Positions 42,592 to 55,435 are shown, counted from the first letter of the stretch. The stretch is DNA of 64,000 bases from Pleurodeles waltl (GCF_031143425.1 NC_090440.1:1269683123-1269747122); one strand, 5' to 3'. Notes: generated by a model from the letters alone, not told the origin. Made by a program: numbers and translations.

Positions 42592-43692
42592 TCAGATCAC
42601 ATATGTTCTGTTGTCCTCATCCTCAGTGTCGGCCTCCTCATCCTCACTGTCCACAGCGTCTACTGCTGCCACAAGGGCATCTCCAGCCTCCTCCTCCTGC
42701 AGGAATGGGATGTGGCGTCTGAGGGCCAGGTTATGCAACATGCAGCATGCCACCACTATCTGACAGACCTTCTTTGGTGAGTGGCACATGGATCCACCTG
42801 CTAGATGGAGGCACTGGAACCTGGCCTTCAGGATGCCAAAGGTTCTTTCAATTATCCTTCTGGCTCACCCATGTGCCTCATTGTAATGTTCTTCTGCCCT
42901 TGTCCTGGCATTCCTCATAGGGGTCAGCAGCCATGATAGGTATGGGTAACCAGAGTCACCTGCAAATATTGAGAGGCAACATTTAGCCACACACTATCCT
43001 ATATGGCCCACACCATACTCATACACCAACAACAACTGGGTGGGAACCAGGGGCACACCCTGTGCCTCTGTAGTTGGGCCATCACATTTGGGATGCTGCT
43101 ATTCCTTAGGACAAAGGCATCATGCACAGAGCCAGGACACTTAGCATTGACGTAGGAAATGTACTGGTCCACCAAGCACACCATCTGAACATTCATGGAA
43201 TGGAAACTCTTACGATTCCTGAACACCTGTTCATTTTGCCGAGGGGGGAACAAATGCAATATGTGTTCCATCCATCGCCCAATTATGTTGGGGATATATC
43301 CCATTGCATAATACTCAGCCTTCACAGTGGGAAAATCTTTAACCTGGGGGAAAACAATGTAGTTGCACATGTGTTTTATCACGCCAGACAACACTCTTGT
43401 CAGCACTAGTGAGAACATTGGCTGTGATATTCCTGCTGCCAAGCCCACTGTCACTTGGAAAGAACCAGTTGCCAGGAAATGAAGAACTGATAGCACTTGC
43501 ACAAGAGGGGGGATCCCAGTGGGGTGACGGATAGCAGATATCAGGTCAGACTAGGCATACAGCTCTGTGATTCTGGCCCTGTCCAGTCTATAGGTGAGAA
43601 TAATGTGTCTGTCCTCCAGTGCTGCCAAGTCCACCAGGGGTCTGTACACGGGGGTATGTCTCCATCTCTTATTCATTCGCAATGGTAGGAAT
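42592..43692 (-). pseudogene. HARBI1-like nuclease exons 2-3, copy B unit 1
   Basis: On the minus strand exon 2 (from 43692) reads RWRHTPVYRPLVDLAALEDR, where the internal Met is replaced by Leu, LDRARITELYA then a TAG, LSVLHFLATGSFQVTVGLAA, NYIVFPQVKDFPTVKAEY, a 1-bp loss just at the first catalytic Asp region, FPPRQNEQVFRNRKSFHSMN in good frame, and SVHDAFVLR with the second Asp kept. The donor of intron 2 is missing. Exon 3 (42592-42959, acceptor TTTGCAG) keeps [12 protein letters not shown] with the Glu but has TGA after NEAHG. No first exon exists in this unit, because the duplication stops before it. Confidence 0.78.
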
Positions 43693-44135
43693 CTAACGGA
43701 CAAAAGAGTGAGGAGCTGGCCACAAACTGAACAATGGAGCTACAACATTATTTTGCATCCTGTAAACATGTAATGGTTCATTGTGATTTGTCTAGTATGT
43801 GCTAATATCTCCTGTGGCGCAACGTTATTCCAGGGCCTGACCTCCCCGAAATGGCATCTGCCTGTCCTGTGTGGAGGGACAGGTGGAACTGAGGTAATTC
43901 TGCTGACATTGTGGGCTGTTGCAGGAGGTGGTCAGGAACCGCGTGCAACTCCTCATTGGCTAACATTGGACCCTATGGGTTACAGTGCCCAATGGTGATC
44001 TACGTCGGCGGTGACGGTATGCACTGCCACAGACGTGACCGCCATTTTCTATCATATTCCTCTCTTGCTACCAGACTTTCCACAGGAGAGAACCTACACT
44101 GCATGTTCTGCTGTGACCTGTGCCTGGAACCTACC

Positions 44136-44740
44136 ATGGCCCATGTGACCGGGGAAAGGGCACCAGCCTTCACTTCGGAGGAGTTGGAGAGACTAGTGGA
44201 TGGGTTCCTACCTCAGTACGGATTGCTGTTTGGGCCTCCACACCAACAGGTGAGTACACTGTGGGCACGATGCATGTGGTATGAATGCATGGAGTTGTGT
44301 GTGTGAAGGCCTTGTGTAAGGGGGAATGGGTGGATGTTCTCCTGGCGACATACACGTTGTGTTTTGGGCCATGTGTGTGTAAATGATGATGAGAAAGGGT
44401 ATGGTGGGCCGTATGTGTAACAGGCAGGAATGCTTGTCTAATTATACATCCCTGTGTGTATTGCCTCTACAGGTCAGTGCCCATCAAAAGAAGGGTATAT
44501 GGCATGCCATCACCAAGGAGGTGCGGACCCTAGGGTCTATGGCAGGTGGAGCACCCACTGTCGCAAACAGTAGCAGGACCTGAGATCCTGGGCACGGAAG
44601 AAGGCAGAGGCACAGCTGGGAATGGCTTTCCAATGAGGAAGGGGTGCCATTGAACCCTGACCCCCCCGATGGCCAGCATACTGGCAGTGGCCTATCCAGA
44701 GCTGGATGGGCGCTTGAGGGCATGACAGCAGCCACAAGGG
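44136..44740 (+). pseudogene. Myb2 exons 1-2, copy B unit 1 (gene lacks its 3' part)
   Basis: Exon 1 (44136-44249) reads MAHVTGERAPAFTSEELERL and ends at CAACAG|GTGAGT. Exon 2 starts at 44473 after CTCTACAG with VSAHQKKGIWHAITKEVRTL, but then loses frame in the SANT core (GGAPTVANSSRT, stop), and its donor is weakened (GGGTTGAGT in place of GGGTGAGT). Exons 3 and 4 are absent because unit 2 begins here. Confidence 0.75.
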
Positions 44741-45231
44741 GTTGAGTACAGTGCCCATCATTATAACTTACGCATGGTAGGGTGGTATCTGGGTGGGGGA
44801 TGTGTGTCAGTGGGTGTCCCTAGGCCAGGCCTGACATTGCAGTGTAGGTCCCCTGGTAGCTAGGGTTCTCAAGGGATAATCTTGCTACCTAGCTCATAGG
44901 CATTCAACGGTGGTAAAACATTGGTGGTACATACCGCTGTGCTCACAATGGACACCCACATACAAGACAAGACCACATTGGACAATTCAAACAACGCACA
45001 CCTGACACCCATACAAACACCTCACCAGCACACCCACACCACTATAACACACACACACATTACCCACAACCCTTTACGATTACAATTCATTGCCAGCAGA
45101 GAGACATCAAGACCACTGACAAAACTAGAGCCACACACTACTCACACCTATACACCACTCACACACTCCACATCACACGCCCCAACACATTACCCAACAC
45201 ACCCTCACCAACACACATCACTCAAAACCCT

Positions 45232-48200
45232 TTGCACCACGGAGACACCCCGGTTTCACAGGGGAGCTAAGGGTCAAGGTGGAGGAAATTGTCAGGGTTG
45301 AGCCACAGCTATTTGGAGCACAGGTGCAGCAGATATCAATTGCTAGGAAGATGGAGCTATGGTGGAGAATCGTGGACAGGGTCAACATCGTAAGACAGCA
45401 CCAAAAAACTAGGGATGACATCAGGAAGAGGTGGAACGCCCTACGGGGGAAGGTACATTCCATTGCAGCAAGACACCAGCTCGCCATCCAGAGGACTGGC
45501 GGTGGAACCCCACCTCTGCCCACACAACTCACAGCATGGGAGGAGCAATTCTTGGCCATACTGCATCCTGAGGGCCTAGCCGGAGTCGGAGGAGGACTGG
45601 ACTCTGGTAAGTCAACTCTCTACTACTATCACCCCCCTACCTGCATGCCATCACATACCCTCACTCTCACCCTCACTCCCATCACTCCACTCCACCCCTC
45701 ACACCCCACCATCACATTTCACTCATCCCAATGCTAAGCCCTGCATGCTGTACCAATGCATCAACACCACTCACAGCCCTGCATGGGCACTCATCACTAA
45801 AGCATGCACACTATAGAGAATTAACTATCCCACCATAAACTAACATACACAAGTGAAAGCTGGCAGACAGAGAAACCATAACACATCATTTACATCCCCA
45901 CAGGTACCCCAGCCAATGTCACTGGAGAGGAGGTGCCAGCACTATCTGTGAGAAGGTAGCCTCTTTCTAGCATTGTTACCCTCACTTTTGGCCTGTTTGT
46001 GAGTATATGTCAGTGTGTTTTTACTGTCTCACTGAGATCCTGCTAGCCAGGACCCCAGTGCTCATAGTGAAAACCCTACTTGTCAGTGTGTTTTATCTGT
46101 CTCACTGGGACCCTGCTAGCCAGGACCCCAGTGCTCATAGTTTGTGGCCTGAATGTGTGTACCTGTGTAGTGCCTAACTGTGTCACTAAGGCTCTGCTAA
46201 TCGGAACCTCATTGCTTATGCTCTCTCTGCCTTTACATTTGTCACTATAGGCTAGTGACCACTTTTACCAATTTCAATAGGCATACTGGAACACCCTTAT
46301 AATTCCCTAGTATGGTTCCCAGGTACCCAGGGTATTGGGGTTCCAGGAGATCTCTATGGGCTGCAGCATTTCTTTTGCCACCCATGGGGAGCTCAGACAA
46401 ACCTTTACACAGGACTGCCACTGCAGCCTGAGTGAAATAACGCACACGTTATTTCACAGCCATTTTCACTGCACTTAAGTAATTTATAAGTCACCTATAT
46501 CTCTAACCTTAACTTGCTGGAGGTTAGGTGCAAAGTTACTAAGTGTGAGGGCACCCTTGCACTAGCAAAGGTGTCTCCACATAGTTCAGGGCCATTTCCC
46601 TGGACTTTGTGAGTACGGGGACACCTTTACATGCGTGCACTACATATAGGTCAGTACCTATATGTAGCTTCACAATGGTAACTCCGAATATGGCCATGTA
46701 ACATGTCTAAGATCATGGAATTGTCCCTCCATTCCAAATCTGGTATTGGGGAGCCAATCCCATGCATCTCCGGGGCTCCACTCTGGACCCCAGGTACTGG
46801 CAAACCAGCACTCTGGGGTTTTCTATGCAGCTACCGCTGCTGCGACCCCACAGACAGGGTTCTGTCCTCCTGGCGTCTGGGCAGCCCAGTCCCAGGAAGG
46901 CAGAAAAAAGAATTTCCTCTGAGAGAGGGTGTAACACCCTTTCCCTTTGCAAATAGGTGTTAAAGGCTGGGGAAGGGTAGCCTCTCCCAGCCTCTGAAAA
47001 TGCTCTGAAGGACGAAGATGGTGTCCTCCTTGCATAAGCCAGTCTACACCAGTTTAAGGACCCCCTAGTCCCTGCTCTGGTGCAAAACTGGACAAACGAA
47101 AGGGGCCCAGAGTTCCTCCAGTGTGTCCCAGACCTCTGCCATCTTGTTTATAGAGGTGTGAGGGCACTCAGGAAGCCTCTGAGTGGCCAGTGCCAGCAGG
47201 TGACGTCAGACACCCCTCCTGATAGGTGCTTACCTAACTAGGTGACCAATCCTCCTCTGAGGGCTATTTAGGGTTTCTCCAGTGGGCTTTTCCTCTGATA
47301 ACGACTTGCAAGAATTCACCAGAGTTCCTCTGCACCGGCTTCATCCTGCACTGGAAGCCGCAAAGAAACCTCCTGTGGGTCAAAGGAATCTTCCCCCTCC
47401 TTCATCAGGCACCAAGCTTCACCGGTACTCTGGGACCCCTTTCATCCTGACGAGTGTAGCCCCTGGAACACAGGTGGTGGACCCAAGAGACCCAGACTGT
47501 CCAGTGGTCCGACTGTCCAAATTTGGAGGAGGTAAGTCCTTGCCTTCCCTCTCCAGACAGTAATCCTGTGCACCATGTGAACTGCAGCTACAAGGGGTTC
47601 TGTACACATTTCTAAGAAATCCTCCATGCACAGCCGAGCCTAGGTCCCCAGCACTCTGTTTTGTGATGCTCAGCTCCCTGAGTTGATCTCCGGTGTTGTG
47701 GGACCTCCTTCTGCAGTGTTGAGACTGCCGCCATGTTAAGACTTCTTGAACCCACGTTCAAGGACTTCTGCAGGTGTTTCCTGCTTGTGCATGGGGTCTC
47801 TACGTTGCTGAGGGCCCCCTCTGTCCCCTCACCCAAGTGGCGACATTCTGGTCCTTCCTGGGCCTGGGAAGCACCCTTTTTCTCTAACTATGACTCTTGC
47901 AGCTAGCAAGGCTTGTTTGTGGTATTTTGCCAAGGAAACAAGTCTGCATCCTCCAACATGCCATGGGACATCTTCTGCACAAAGGATAAGTTCCTAGCAC
48001 CTTTCGTTGTTGCAGAATCTTCAGCATCTTCCATCTAGAGGCAGCCATTTTGCACCTTCATCAGGAGTTTAGTGGGCTCCTGCCCCCCCTGGACACTTTC
48101 GCGACTCTTGGACTCGGTCCCCTTCCTTTGCAGGTCCTCGGGTCCAGGAATCCGTCTTCAGTCCTTTGCAATCTGTTGTGGTTTTTGCAAAATCACAACT

Positions 48201-49505
48201 TTAGTGTGTTTCTCGGGAAATAGTTGTACTTTACTCCTACTTTCCAGGGTCCTGGCATGGGGTGTATTGGACACCCTTAGTGTTTTCTTACACTCCCAGC
48301 ACCTCTCTACACACTACACTAGCGTAGGGGTCCATTTGAGGTTCACATTCCACTTTCTTAGTATATGGTTTGTGATGCCCCTAGGCCTATTGCATCCTAT
48401 TGTATTCTACAGTGGTTCCACTATTTTCTGACTGTTTTACTTACCTGATTTTAGTTTGTGTGAATATTTTGTGTATTTTACTAACCACCTAAGGGAGTCT
48501 ATCCTCTGAGATATTTTTGGCACATTGTCACTAAAATAAAGTACCTTTATTTTTTAGTAACCCTGAGTATTGTCTTTCTTATGATATAGTACCTATATGA
48601 TATAAGTGGTATAGTAGGAGCTTTGCATGTCTCCTAGTTCAGCCTTGGCTGCTCTGCTATAGCTACCTCTACCAGCCTAAGCTGCTAGAACACTACTAAT
48701 CTACTAATAAGGGATAACTGGACCTGGCACAAGGTGTAAGTACAATCGGTACCCACTATAAGCCAGGCCAGCCTCCTACACTACCCAGTCCCCCAACTGA
48801 AGAGGCCCACAGTGATGACAGCAACTCTGGTCTTTAGGATCTGGATGACTTACCTGGCCAATCCGGGACCTCTGGACAGCCGGTTACCCAGGCCCAGTCA
48901 CCCACCACCCCAGAGCCTTCACCATCAGGAAACACCTCTACAGCACCCACCCATACCTCTGTCCCCAGAACACATCAATCAACAGTGTGTCCACCTCTGC
49001 AGGGACCCCAGGGCACGCCTTTCCCCCAAGACAATTAGGGACCTTGGGTCAGTGGCAGTGGGCACATGGTTCAGGGGACAGAGGCACAGGCCATCAGGGA
49101 CACTGGGAGGACTGCTGTGCGCCAGCTGGAGAACAGGCCCAGGGAACCGACTCTCCAGGAGGTACTCACTGAGATCTTGGGAGTCTATCAACATTCCCAG
49201 GACACGATGGGCCAGATCCTGGACAATGTGTAGGAGAATAGGCGGCTGCAGGAGGGACAGTACCAGGGGACCAGGGAGGACTTGCAGGCCATTAACAACA
49301 CCTAGTCTCCATTGCAGGGGTGCTGGCAGACATGGCCAACATTATGAGGGAGGCAGTCTCACACCAGCGGGCCACTAGCCAGACATCTGAACAGCCTTCC
49401 ACCTCTGCTGCTGCTAGTGGCCAGGAGGCCCCGCCACAGTACGCACAGGCCACCAGCACTCCTCCCCCTGCAGAAGGTGAACCACCCCGCAAACGTTCCC
49501 TGTGA
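45232..49505 (+). pseudogene. Myb1 gene, copy B unit 2
   Basis: Duplicate of the Myb1 pseudogene at 37779, with the same TTG in place of the start codon, the same TG...CA insertion 43 bases into exon 2, and the same TGA in RSL*SRHK. The shared lesions show that Myb1 was dead before the duplication. Its polyadenylation signal AATAAA is at 49731. Confidence 0.78.
45947..48780 (+). mobile_element. Solo-LTR-like TG...CA repeat, copy 3 (duplicated with unit 2)
   Basis: Identical in boundaries to 38494-41327 at an offset of 7453. It was not inserted independently: the flanks CTATC/CTACC and the host exon are the same. A few private substitutions are present. Confidence 0.65.
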
Positions 49506-49730
49506 TCCAGACACAAACCAGAGACACTTGGCAAGACCCCTGCCAGGATATTAGACTCTCCTGATTGTCACCTTTGTGTCCCATTCTGTCACCCTGTCCA
49601 CCTTGAACTTCCATTGCTCCCCTTCCTTGGACAATGCACCTGTGCTACAAACAAACTGGAACAATACCCTGGACTTTCCGCCATCATCACCCCATCCCAT
49701 TGCACTTGCCCTTCCATATGTTAGCACTTC

Positions 49731-49736
49731 AATAAA
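49731..49736 (+). terminator. Polyadenylation signal of Myb1, copy B unit 2
   Basis: AATAAA in CACTTCAATAAACACCCTTT, duplicate of the signal at 42278. Confidence 0.6.
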
Positions 49737-51586
49737 CACCCTTTGAAAAAAAAAACATTTTGGATTATGTCATGTATATCAAATATGTATTCATTGTAAC
49801 AGGTACAAACATTGCAAATCAACCGTACAGAGAATAAGCATAGATTAAAGACCTGTAGCTGGCTGTAGTGATCACGCCAGGAGTATATGTCAGGTCACCA
49901 ACATCTGCAAAATGAATTGCCAGAGGGAACAGTAAGTGGACATAAAAGTTGAAAATATCAGCATTCCATTGCCACACAAATTAAAACAAAAGTCATTGAA
50001 ATGTAAAGTAACACTGTCCTACCCGTGTGTCATTAGAAGTATTGTCAGATCACATATGTTCTGTTGTCCTCATCCTCAGTCTCGGCCTCCTCATCCTCAC
50101 TGTCCACAGCGTCTACTGCTGCCACAAGGGCATCTCCAGCCTCCTCCTCCTGCAGGAATGGGATGTGGCGTCTGAGGGCCAGGTTATGCAACATGCAGCA
50201 TGCCACCACTATCTGACAGACCTTCTTTGGTGAGTGGCACATGGATCCACCTGCTAGATGGAGGCACTGGAACCTGGCCTTCAGGATGCCAAAGGTTCTT
50301 TCAATTATCCTTCTGGCTCACCCATGTGCCTCATTGTAATGTTCTTCTGCCCTTGTCCTGGCATTCCTCATAGGGGTCAGCAGCCATGATAGGTATGGGT
50401 AACCAGAGTCACCTGCAAATATTGAGAGGCAACATTTAGCCACACACTATCCTATATGGCCCACACCATACTCATACACCAACAACAAGTGGGTGGGAAC
50501 CAGAGGCACACCCTGTACCTCTGTAGTTGGGCCATCACATTTGGGTTGCTGCTATTCCTTAGGACAAAGGCATCATGCACAGAGCCAGGACACTTAGCAT
50601 TGACGTAGGAAATGTACTGGTCCACCAAGCACACCATCTGAACATTCATGGAATGGAAACTCTTACGATTCCTGAACACCTGTTCATTTTGCCGAGGGGG
50701 GAACAAATGCAATATGTGTTCCATCAATCGCCCAATTATGTTGGGGATATATCCCATTGCATAATACTCAGCCTTCACAGTGGGAAAATCTTTAACCTGG
50801 GAGAAAACAATGTAGTTGCACATGTGTTTTATCACGCCAGACAACACTCTTGTCAGCACTAGTGAGAACATTGGCTGTGATATTCCTGCTGCCAAGCCCA
50901 CTGTCACTTGGAAAGAACCAGTTGCCAGGAAATGAAGAACTGATAGCACTTGCACAAGAGGGGGGATCCCAGTGGGGTGACGGATATCAGATATCAGGTC
51001 AGACTAGGCATACAGCTCTGTGATTCTGGCCCTGTCCAGTCTATAGGTGAGAATAATGTGTCTGTCCTCCAGTGCTGCCAAGTCCACCAGGGGTCTGTAC
51101 ACGGGGTATGTCTCCATCTCTTATTCATTCGCAATGGTAGGAATCTAACGGACAAAAGAGTGAGGAGCTGGCCACAAACTGAACAATGGAGCTACAACAT
51201 TATTTTGCATCCTGTAAACATGTAATGGTTCATTGTGATTTGTCTAGTATGTGCTAATATCTCCTGTGGCGCAACGTTATTCCAGGGCCTGACCTCCCCG
51301 AAATGGCATCTGCCTGTCTGTGTGGAGGGACAGGTGGAACTGAGGTAATTCTGCTGACATTGTGGGCTGTTGCAGGAGGTGGTCAGGAACCGCGTGCAAC
51401 TCCTCATTGGCTAACATTGGACCCTATGGGTTACAGTGCCCAATGGTGATCTACGTCGGCGGTGACGGTATGCAATGCCACAGACGTGACCGCCATTTTC
51501 TATCATATTCCTCTCTTGCTACCAGACTTTCCACAGGAGAGAACCTACACTGCATGTTCTGCTGTGACCTGTGCCTGGAACCTACC

Positions 51587-54116
51587 ATGGCCCATGTGAC
51601 CGGGGAAAGGGCACCAGCCTTCACTTCGGAGGAGTTGGAGAGACTAGTGGATGGGTTCCTACCTCAGTACGGATTGCTGTTTGGGCCTCCAGACCAACAG
51701 GTGAGTACACTGTGGGCACGATGCATGTGGTATGAATGCATGGAGTTGTGTGTGTGAAGGCCTTGTGTAAGGGGGAATGGGTGGATGTTCTCCTGGCGAC
51801 ATACACGTTGTGTTTTGGGCCATGTGTGTGTAAATGATGATGAGAAAGGGTATGGTGGGCCGTATGTGTAACAGGCAGGAATGCTTGTCTAATTATACAT
51901 CCCTGTGTGTATTGCCTCTACAGGTCAGTGCCCATCAAAAGAAGGGTATATGGCATGCCATCACCAAGGAGGTGCGGACCCTAGGGTCTATGGCAGGTGG
52001 AGCACCCACTGTCGCAAACAGTAGCAGGACCTGAGATCCTGGGCACGGAAGAAGGCAGAGGCACAGCTGGGAATGGCTTTCCAATGAGGAAGGGGTGCCA
52101 TTGAACCCTGACCCCCCCGATGGCCAGCATACTGGCAGTGGCCTATCCAGAGCTGGATGGGCGCTTGAGGGCATGACAGCAGCCACAAGGGGTTGAGTAC
52201 AGTGCCCATCATTATAACTTACGCATGGTAGGGTGGTATCTGGGTGGGGGATGTGTGTCAGTGGGTGTCCCTAGGCCAGGCCTGACATTGCAGTGTAGGT
52301 CCCCTGGTAGCTAGGGTTCTCAAGGGATAATCTTGCTACCTAGCTCATAGGCATCCACTACTGGTCAGGGTTGCCTGGGTCCCAGGTGTGCTGCATTTGG
52401 CAATGTGTGCCCTTCCTCATGCTTTGGTGGCTAGCCATATCACTAGCAGTGCAATGCATATTGCTTAGGCCTGTTCCCTGTGTATGTGGGTACTGTGTAC
52501 ACCAACGGTGCAGCCATGGACCCTGTGTATCCTTTGTCTCTTCCCCCACTTTTTTGTTTTGTCATCATGCCCTTGTGTGCATTAGCATCATCTGGCGGAG
52601 GAGCGGAGGCACAGATGATGGTGGCAGCTGAATCCCACAGGACCCAGGAGGCAGAGTTCAACAACGCTGAGGGCACCAGTGGGACGGAGGGCGAGGGGAG
52701 CACCACAGTGGAGACTGGAGGGGACAGTTCAGACACAGATACCTCCTCTGATGGGAGCTCCCTGGTGGTGGTGGACACTTCTGTGACCACCCCAGCTACA
52801 GGTACAGCTGCCACCCCCGTACCAGCACCACCCTCCCAGCAGCCCCTCCTCGAGTTGCCCGGTCCCGCTCACCCAGGAGAATGGGCATCTCCTTCACCCC
52901 AGGCACCTCAGGCCCTGCCCCAGTTAGCCCTGCTGCCCTGAGTAAAAACCCTATTAACCTCCTGAGATCCATCTCTGTAGGGCAGTCAACCATTGTGAAT
53001 GCCAAACAGGGGCTGGCAGCCCAGATGCAACAATCTAATGCATTCCTGGAGAGCATTCACAACCCCAACCTATACCAGGCAGAGATGAGTATGCACACAA
53101 GACAACACCCAAACATTGTCACAGGCAGACACAAGCACCACACTTCAACCCACAGGCACTCACACAAACACCATCCAGTTGCAGACACAACAACATCCAC
53201 TATTTCCTCTGTCTCTCCTCCTCCCCCTCCACCATGTCCCTCCCAGCCACGTCTACACTCACACTTGCATGCACTACATCATCATCCACTACCAGCATCA
53301 TCACCACACCAAGCAGAAAACACACCTCACTGGCAGACACCTCCACAACATGCATGCACACATCCCCTGCGTCATCTCCCACTGTGTCTATCCCTCCTCC
53401 TAAAGTACACAAATGCAAGCACTCAGCCACCCAACAGCCATCCATCTCACAACTGCATACAGCCCATGCACCTGCACCCAAATGCAGCAGACAGACACCT
53501 CCAACTACCATTCCTTTATCCTCCACTCCCATTCCTTCTCACTCTTCCCACCCAAATGTCCTTAAAAAACTGTTCCTATCCACCATTGACCTCTTTCCTA
53601 CCCGTTACCCCCCTGCTGTCATATGGCCAGGGTATCATGAACCCAGCCAAGCACCTCAACCACACAGTCCACGGGCCAAGTCCTAACCAAACCCACTCGT
53701 GGTGGAAAGGGATCCAGGCCACATGTACTGAAGGGGAAGGAGCCTGCACCAGCCAGCCTAAATGGGAAGTAGCCTGCCCCAGCAGGCAAGAAGGGCAAGG
53801 ACCCTGCACCTGCTACCTGAAAGGCCAAGGAGCCTGTACCTGCCACCCAAAAGGCCAAAGAGCCTGCACCAACAGGCGGGAAGAGCAAGGAGCCTGCACC
53901 AGCAGGGAGGAAGAGGAAGGAACCTGCACCAGGACCTATGACGGAGCCCCCACCACCAACCATGGTTGTGCATCTGTCTGAAGGTGCAGGGGATGTGCAG
54001 AAGGCTCCCCCCACCAGCAGCACCACCACTGTGCATCCATCTGAGGGTGCAGGGCATGTGCAGGAGCCTCCCCCCACCAGCACCACCACTACTGTGAAGC
54101 CGTCGCCCCCAGTCAC
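51587..54116 (+). pseudogene. Myb2 gene, copy B unit 2 (full length but broken)
   Basis: Exon 1 (51587-51700) and exon 2 (from 51925) match unit 1 with the same frame loss in the SANT core. Exon 3 (from about 52588, acceptor GTGCATTAG) reads ASSGGGAEAQMMVAAES.. and acidic GDSSDTDTSSDGSSLVVVD, to donor CTACAG|GTACAG at 52801-52802. Exon 4 (from 52903) carries TSGPAPVSPAALS, LLRSISVGQSTIV and LESIHNP, a His/Ser/Thr-rich stretch, and a tail with Gly/Cys/Thr-rich units in the wrong frame (KGQGACTCHPKGQRACT); in another frame these would be Lys/Ala/Pro-rich repeats. The reading frame changes at least three times, and the tail differs from that of A, C and D. Confidence 0.7.
52802..52902 (+). other. 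Predicted 101-nt intron in Myb2, copy B
   Basis: Donor CTACAG|GTACAG and acceptor TCTCCTTCACCCCAG|GCACC, the same length and phase as in copy C. Splicing restores the downstream frame. Confidence 0.6.
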
Positions 54117-54117
54117 T

Positions 54118-54415
54118 CCTCAGGATCAAGCACAGGGCATGTTGCCCCCTCCAGAACCAGTGGGCAAGACACCCACTCGACAAACTGTGGACCATCACTC
54201 ACCAGGATCAAGCACAGGGCATGTTGCCCCCTCCAGAACCAGTGGGTAAGACACCCACTTGAGAGACTGTGGCCCATCACACCCCAGGATCAAGCACAGG
54301 GCATGTTGCCCCCTCCAGAACCAGTGGGCAAGACACCACTCAACAGACTGTGGCCCATCACTCCCCAGGATCAAGCACAGGGCATGTTGCCCCCTCCAGA
54401 ACTAGTGGTCTTGTT
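54118..54415 (+). repeat. 82-bp tandem array, ~4 copies, copy B
   Basis: AGGATCAAGCACAGGGCATG recurs at 54122, 54204, 54286 and 54367. Each unit also has TTGCCCCCTCCAGAACCAGT and GACTGTGG.CCATCAC. It occupies the place of the 74- and 63-bp arrays of C and D and looks like a fusion of the two unit types (CCCCCTCCAGAACCAGTGG from one, GAGAGACTGTGG from the other). Non-coding. Confidence 0.85.
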
Positions 54416-55435
54416 TCATCTCCTGGCTGAGGTGTCCCCCGACCCCCATTCCCCTGATGTGCCTGCCTATTTACCAACTGATGCCCCTGCAGTGTTCGCT
54501 CCATGTTTAAGCAGGTGACAAGTGTGGCCCTGGATTTTGGCCTACGGCCATGTGGCCCACGCAAATTGAGGACTGGACTGTGTCCCTTTTTCTGTAAATA
54601 TGTATATCTTTATTATCTTGCCTAGCTTATTATTTATAATGTGTTGATCTTATTACATTCACTGTGCAAAATTATTTTTGTCCTTGCATCATTCAGCAGA
54701 TTTACGGGGTAAAATTGTTTTTGTATTGCATCTGGTTGTGTGCATGGTGTGTGTGTGAATGGTGTGTGTTGTGCGTGTGTGTGTCACTCTCTTTTCCCCC
54801 CCCTCTCTTGTATGCTTGACGGCTGTACTCACCGCCGTCATCTTCGACGGCATTGGTGTTCGTGGTGGAGCAGAACGTAGAAACGTGGAATATCATTGGA
54901 AAAACATGCAGTTCGGGTTCCATGGCAGCGTGGTTGTTACCTGTGTCTCCAATGGTGAGTCCTTTCACTTCTGAGCTCAGTTTCCGACAGGCTTTTGATG
55001 TTGTTGGTACCGCCCATGAAAAGGTGGCGGTTTGCAGGGTCTTAATATGGTGGGCGGAACATTGACTTCGGCCTGGCTGTAGGCGGCTACCGCCGTGGTG
55101 CCTGTTGTTTCTGCCCTGGCGGTCGGTGTGGTTCATTAGCTGTCCTTTGGAGAACTTTCCGCCATGGTCATAATTTGGCGGTAGTTACCGCCAGCCTGTT
55201 GGTGGTATTACCGCTATTTTATTGCCGACCGCCAGGGTCGCAATGAGGTCCATAGTGTAATAAATAGAATATGACACTCCGTGCCCAGGGTGTTTTCAAC
55301 AACCCAGTTCAGCAACTTGAGAGGGGTCGGTACCAGTCGGCAACATGTCATGTGTAACATTAGCTCCTTTTGCTTATTCAGAGACTGCTAATAAATACCA
55401 CAGTAAGAGCACAGTTTAATTAAGCTGTGGGATGG

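Larger units (their letters stand above)
37448..44900 (+). repeat. Tandem duplication in copy B, unit 1
   Basis: The sequence from CATTCAACGGTGG (37448) is repeated from 44901 at an offset of 7453 bases, with only scattered single-base changes and a few 1-bp gaps (offset falls to 7451 by the end). The unit spans the left arm, Myb1 with its insertion, nuclease exons 2-3 and Myb2 exons 1-2. The outer junctions share CAT, a 3-bp microhomology. Confidence 0.92.
44901..52351 (+). repeat. Tandem duplication in copy B, unit 2
   Basis: Second copy of 37448-44900. By eye I see on the order of two dozen single-base differences (for example TTATTATTCC against TTATAATTCC, GGACCTTGTG against GGACTTTGTG) and small gaps in 7.45 kb, so the duplication is recent compared with the decay of the genes inside. 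After the unit the ancestral element resumes at 52352 with ATCCACTACTGG. Confidence 0.92.
50045..54923 (-). pseudogene. HARBI1-like nuclease, copy B unit 2 with the remote first exon
   Basis: Exons 2-3 (50045-51144) duplicate those at 42592-43692 with the same lesions plus a few private changes. The family's first exon lies at 54833-54923 on the minus strand: MEPELHVFPMIF followed by a changed, non-repetitive stretch and donor GGCG|GTGAGT. Here the Leu-rich and basic part seen in A (LLLYQEDERR) is lost after frame changes, and the exon is 91 rather than 83 nt. Intron 1 (about 3.7 kb) spans Myb2 on the other strand. Inactive. Confidence 0.72.
37202..55251 (+). mobile_element. Harbinger copy B (three-gene family, 18 kb with internal tandem duplication)
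   Basis: The left end is GACCTTCATTATGACATTGG; the right end read inward is GGACCTCATTGCGACCCTGG. Both are variants of the family repeat and are flanked by ATA (37199-37201 and 55252-55254). The interior contains two near-identical 7.45 kb units in tandem, each with a 2.83 kb TG...CA insertion in Myb1. Subtracting one unit and one insertion leaves about 7.8 kb, in line with A and C. Sequence divergence from A, C and D is clear throughout (for example LEDRHIILTYRL in place of MEERHVIITYRL), so B is a distinct subfamily. Confidence 0.85.
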
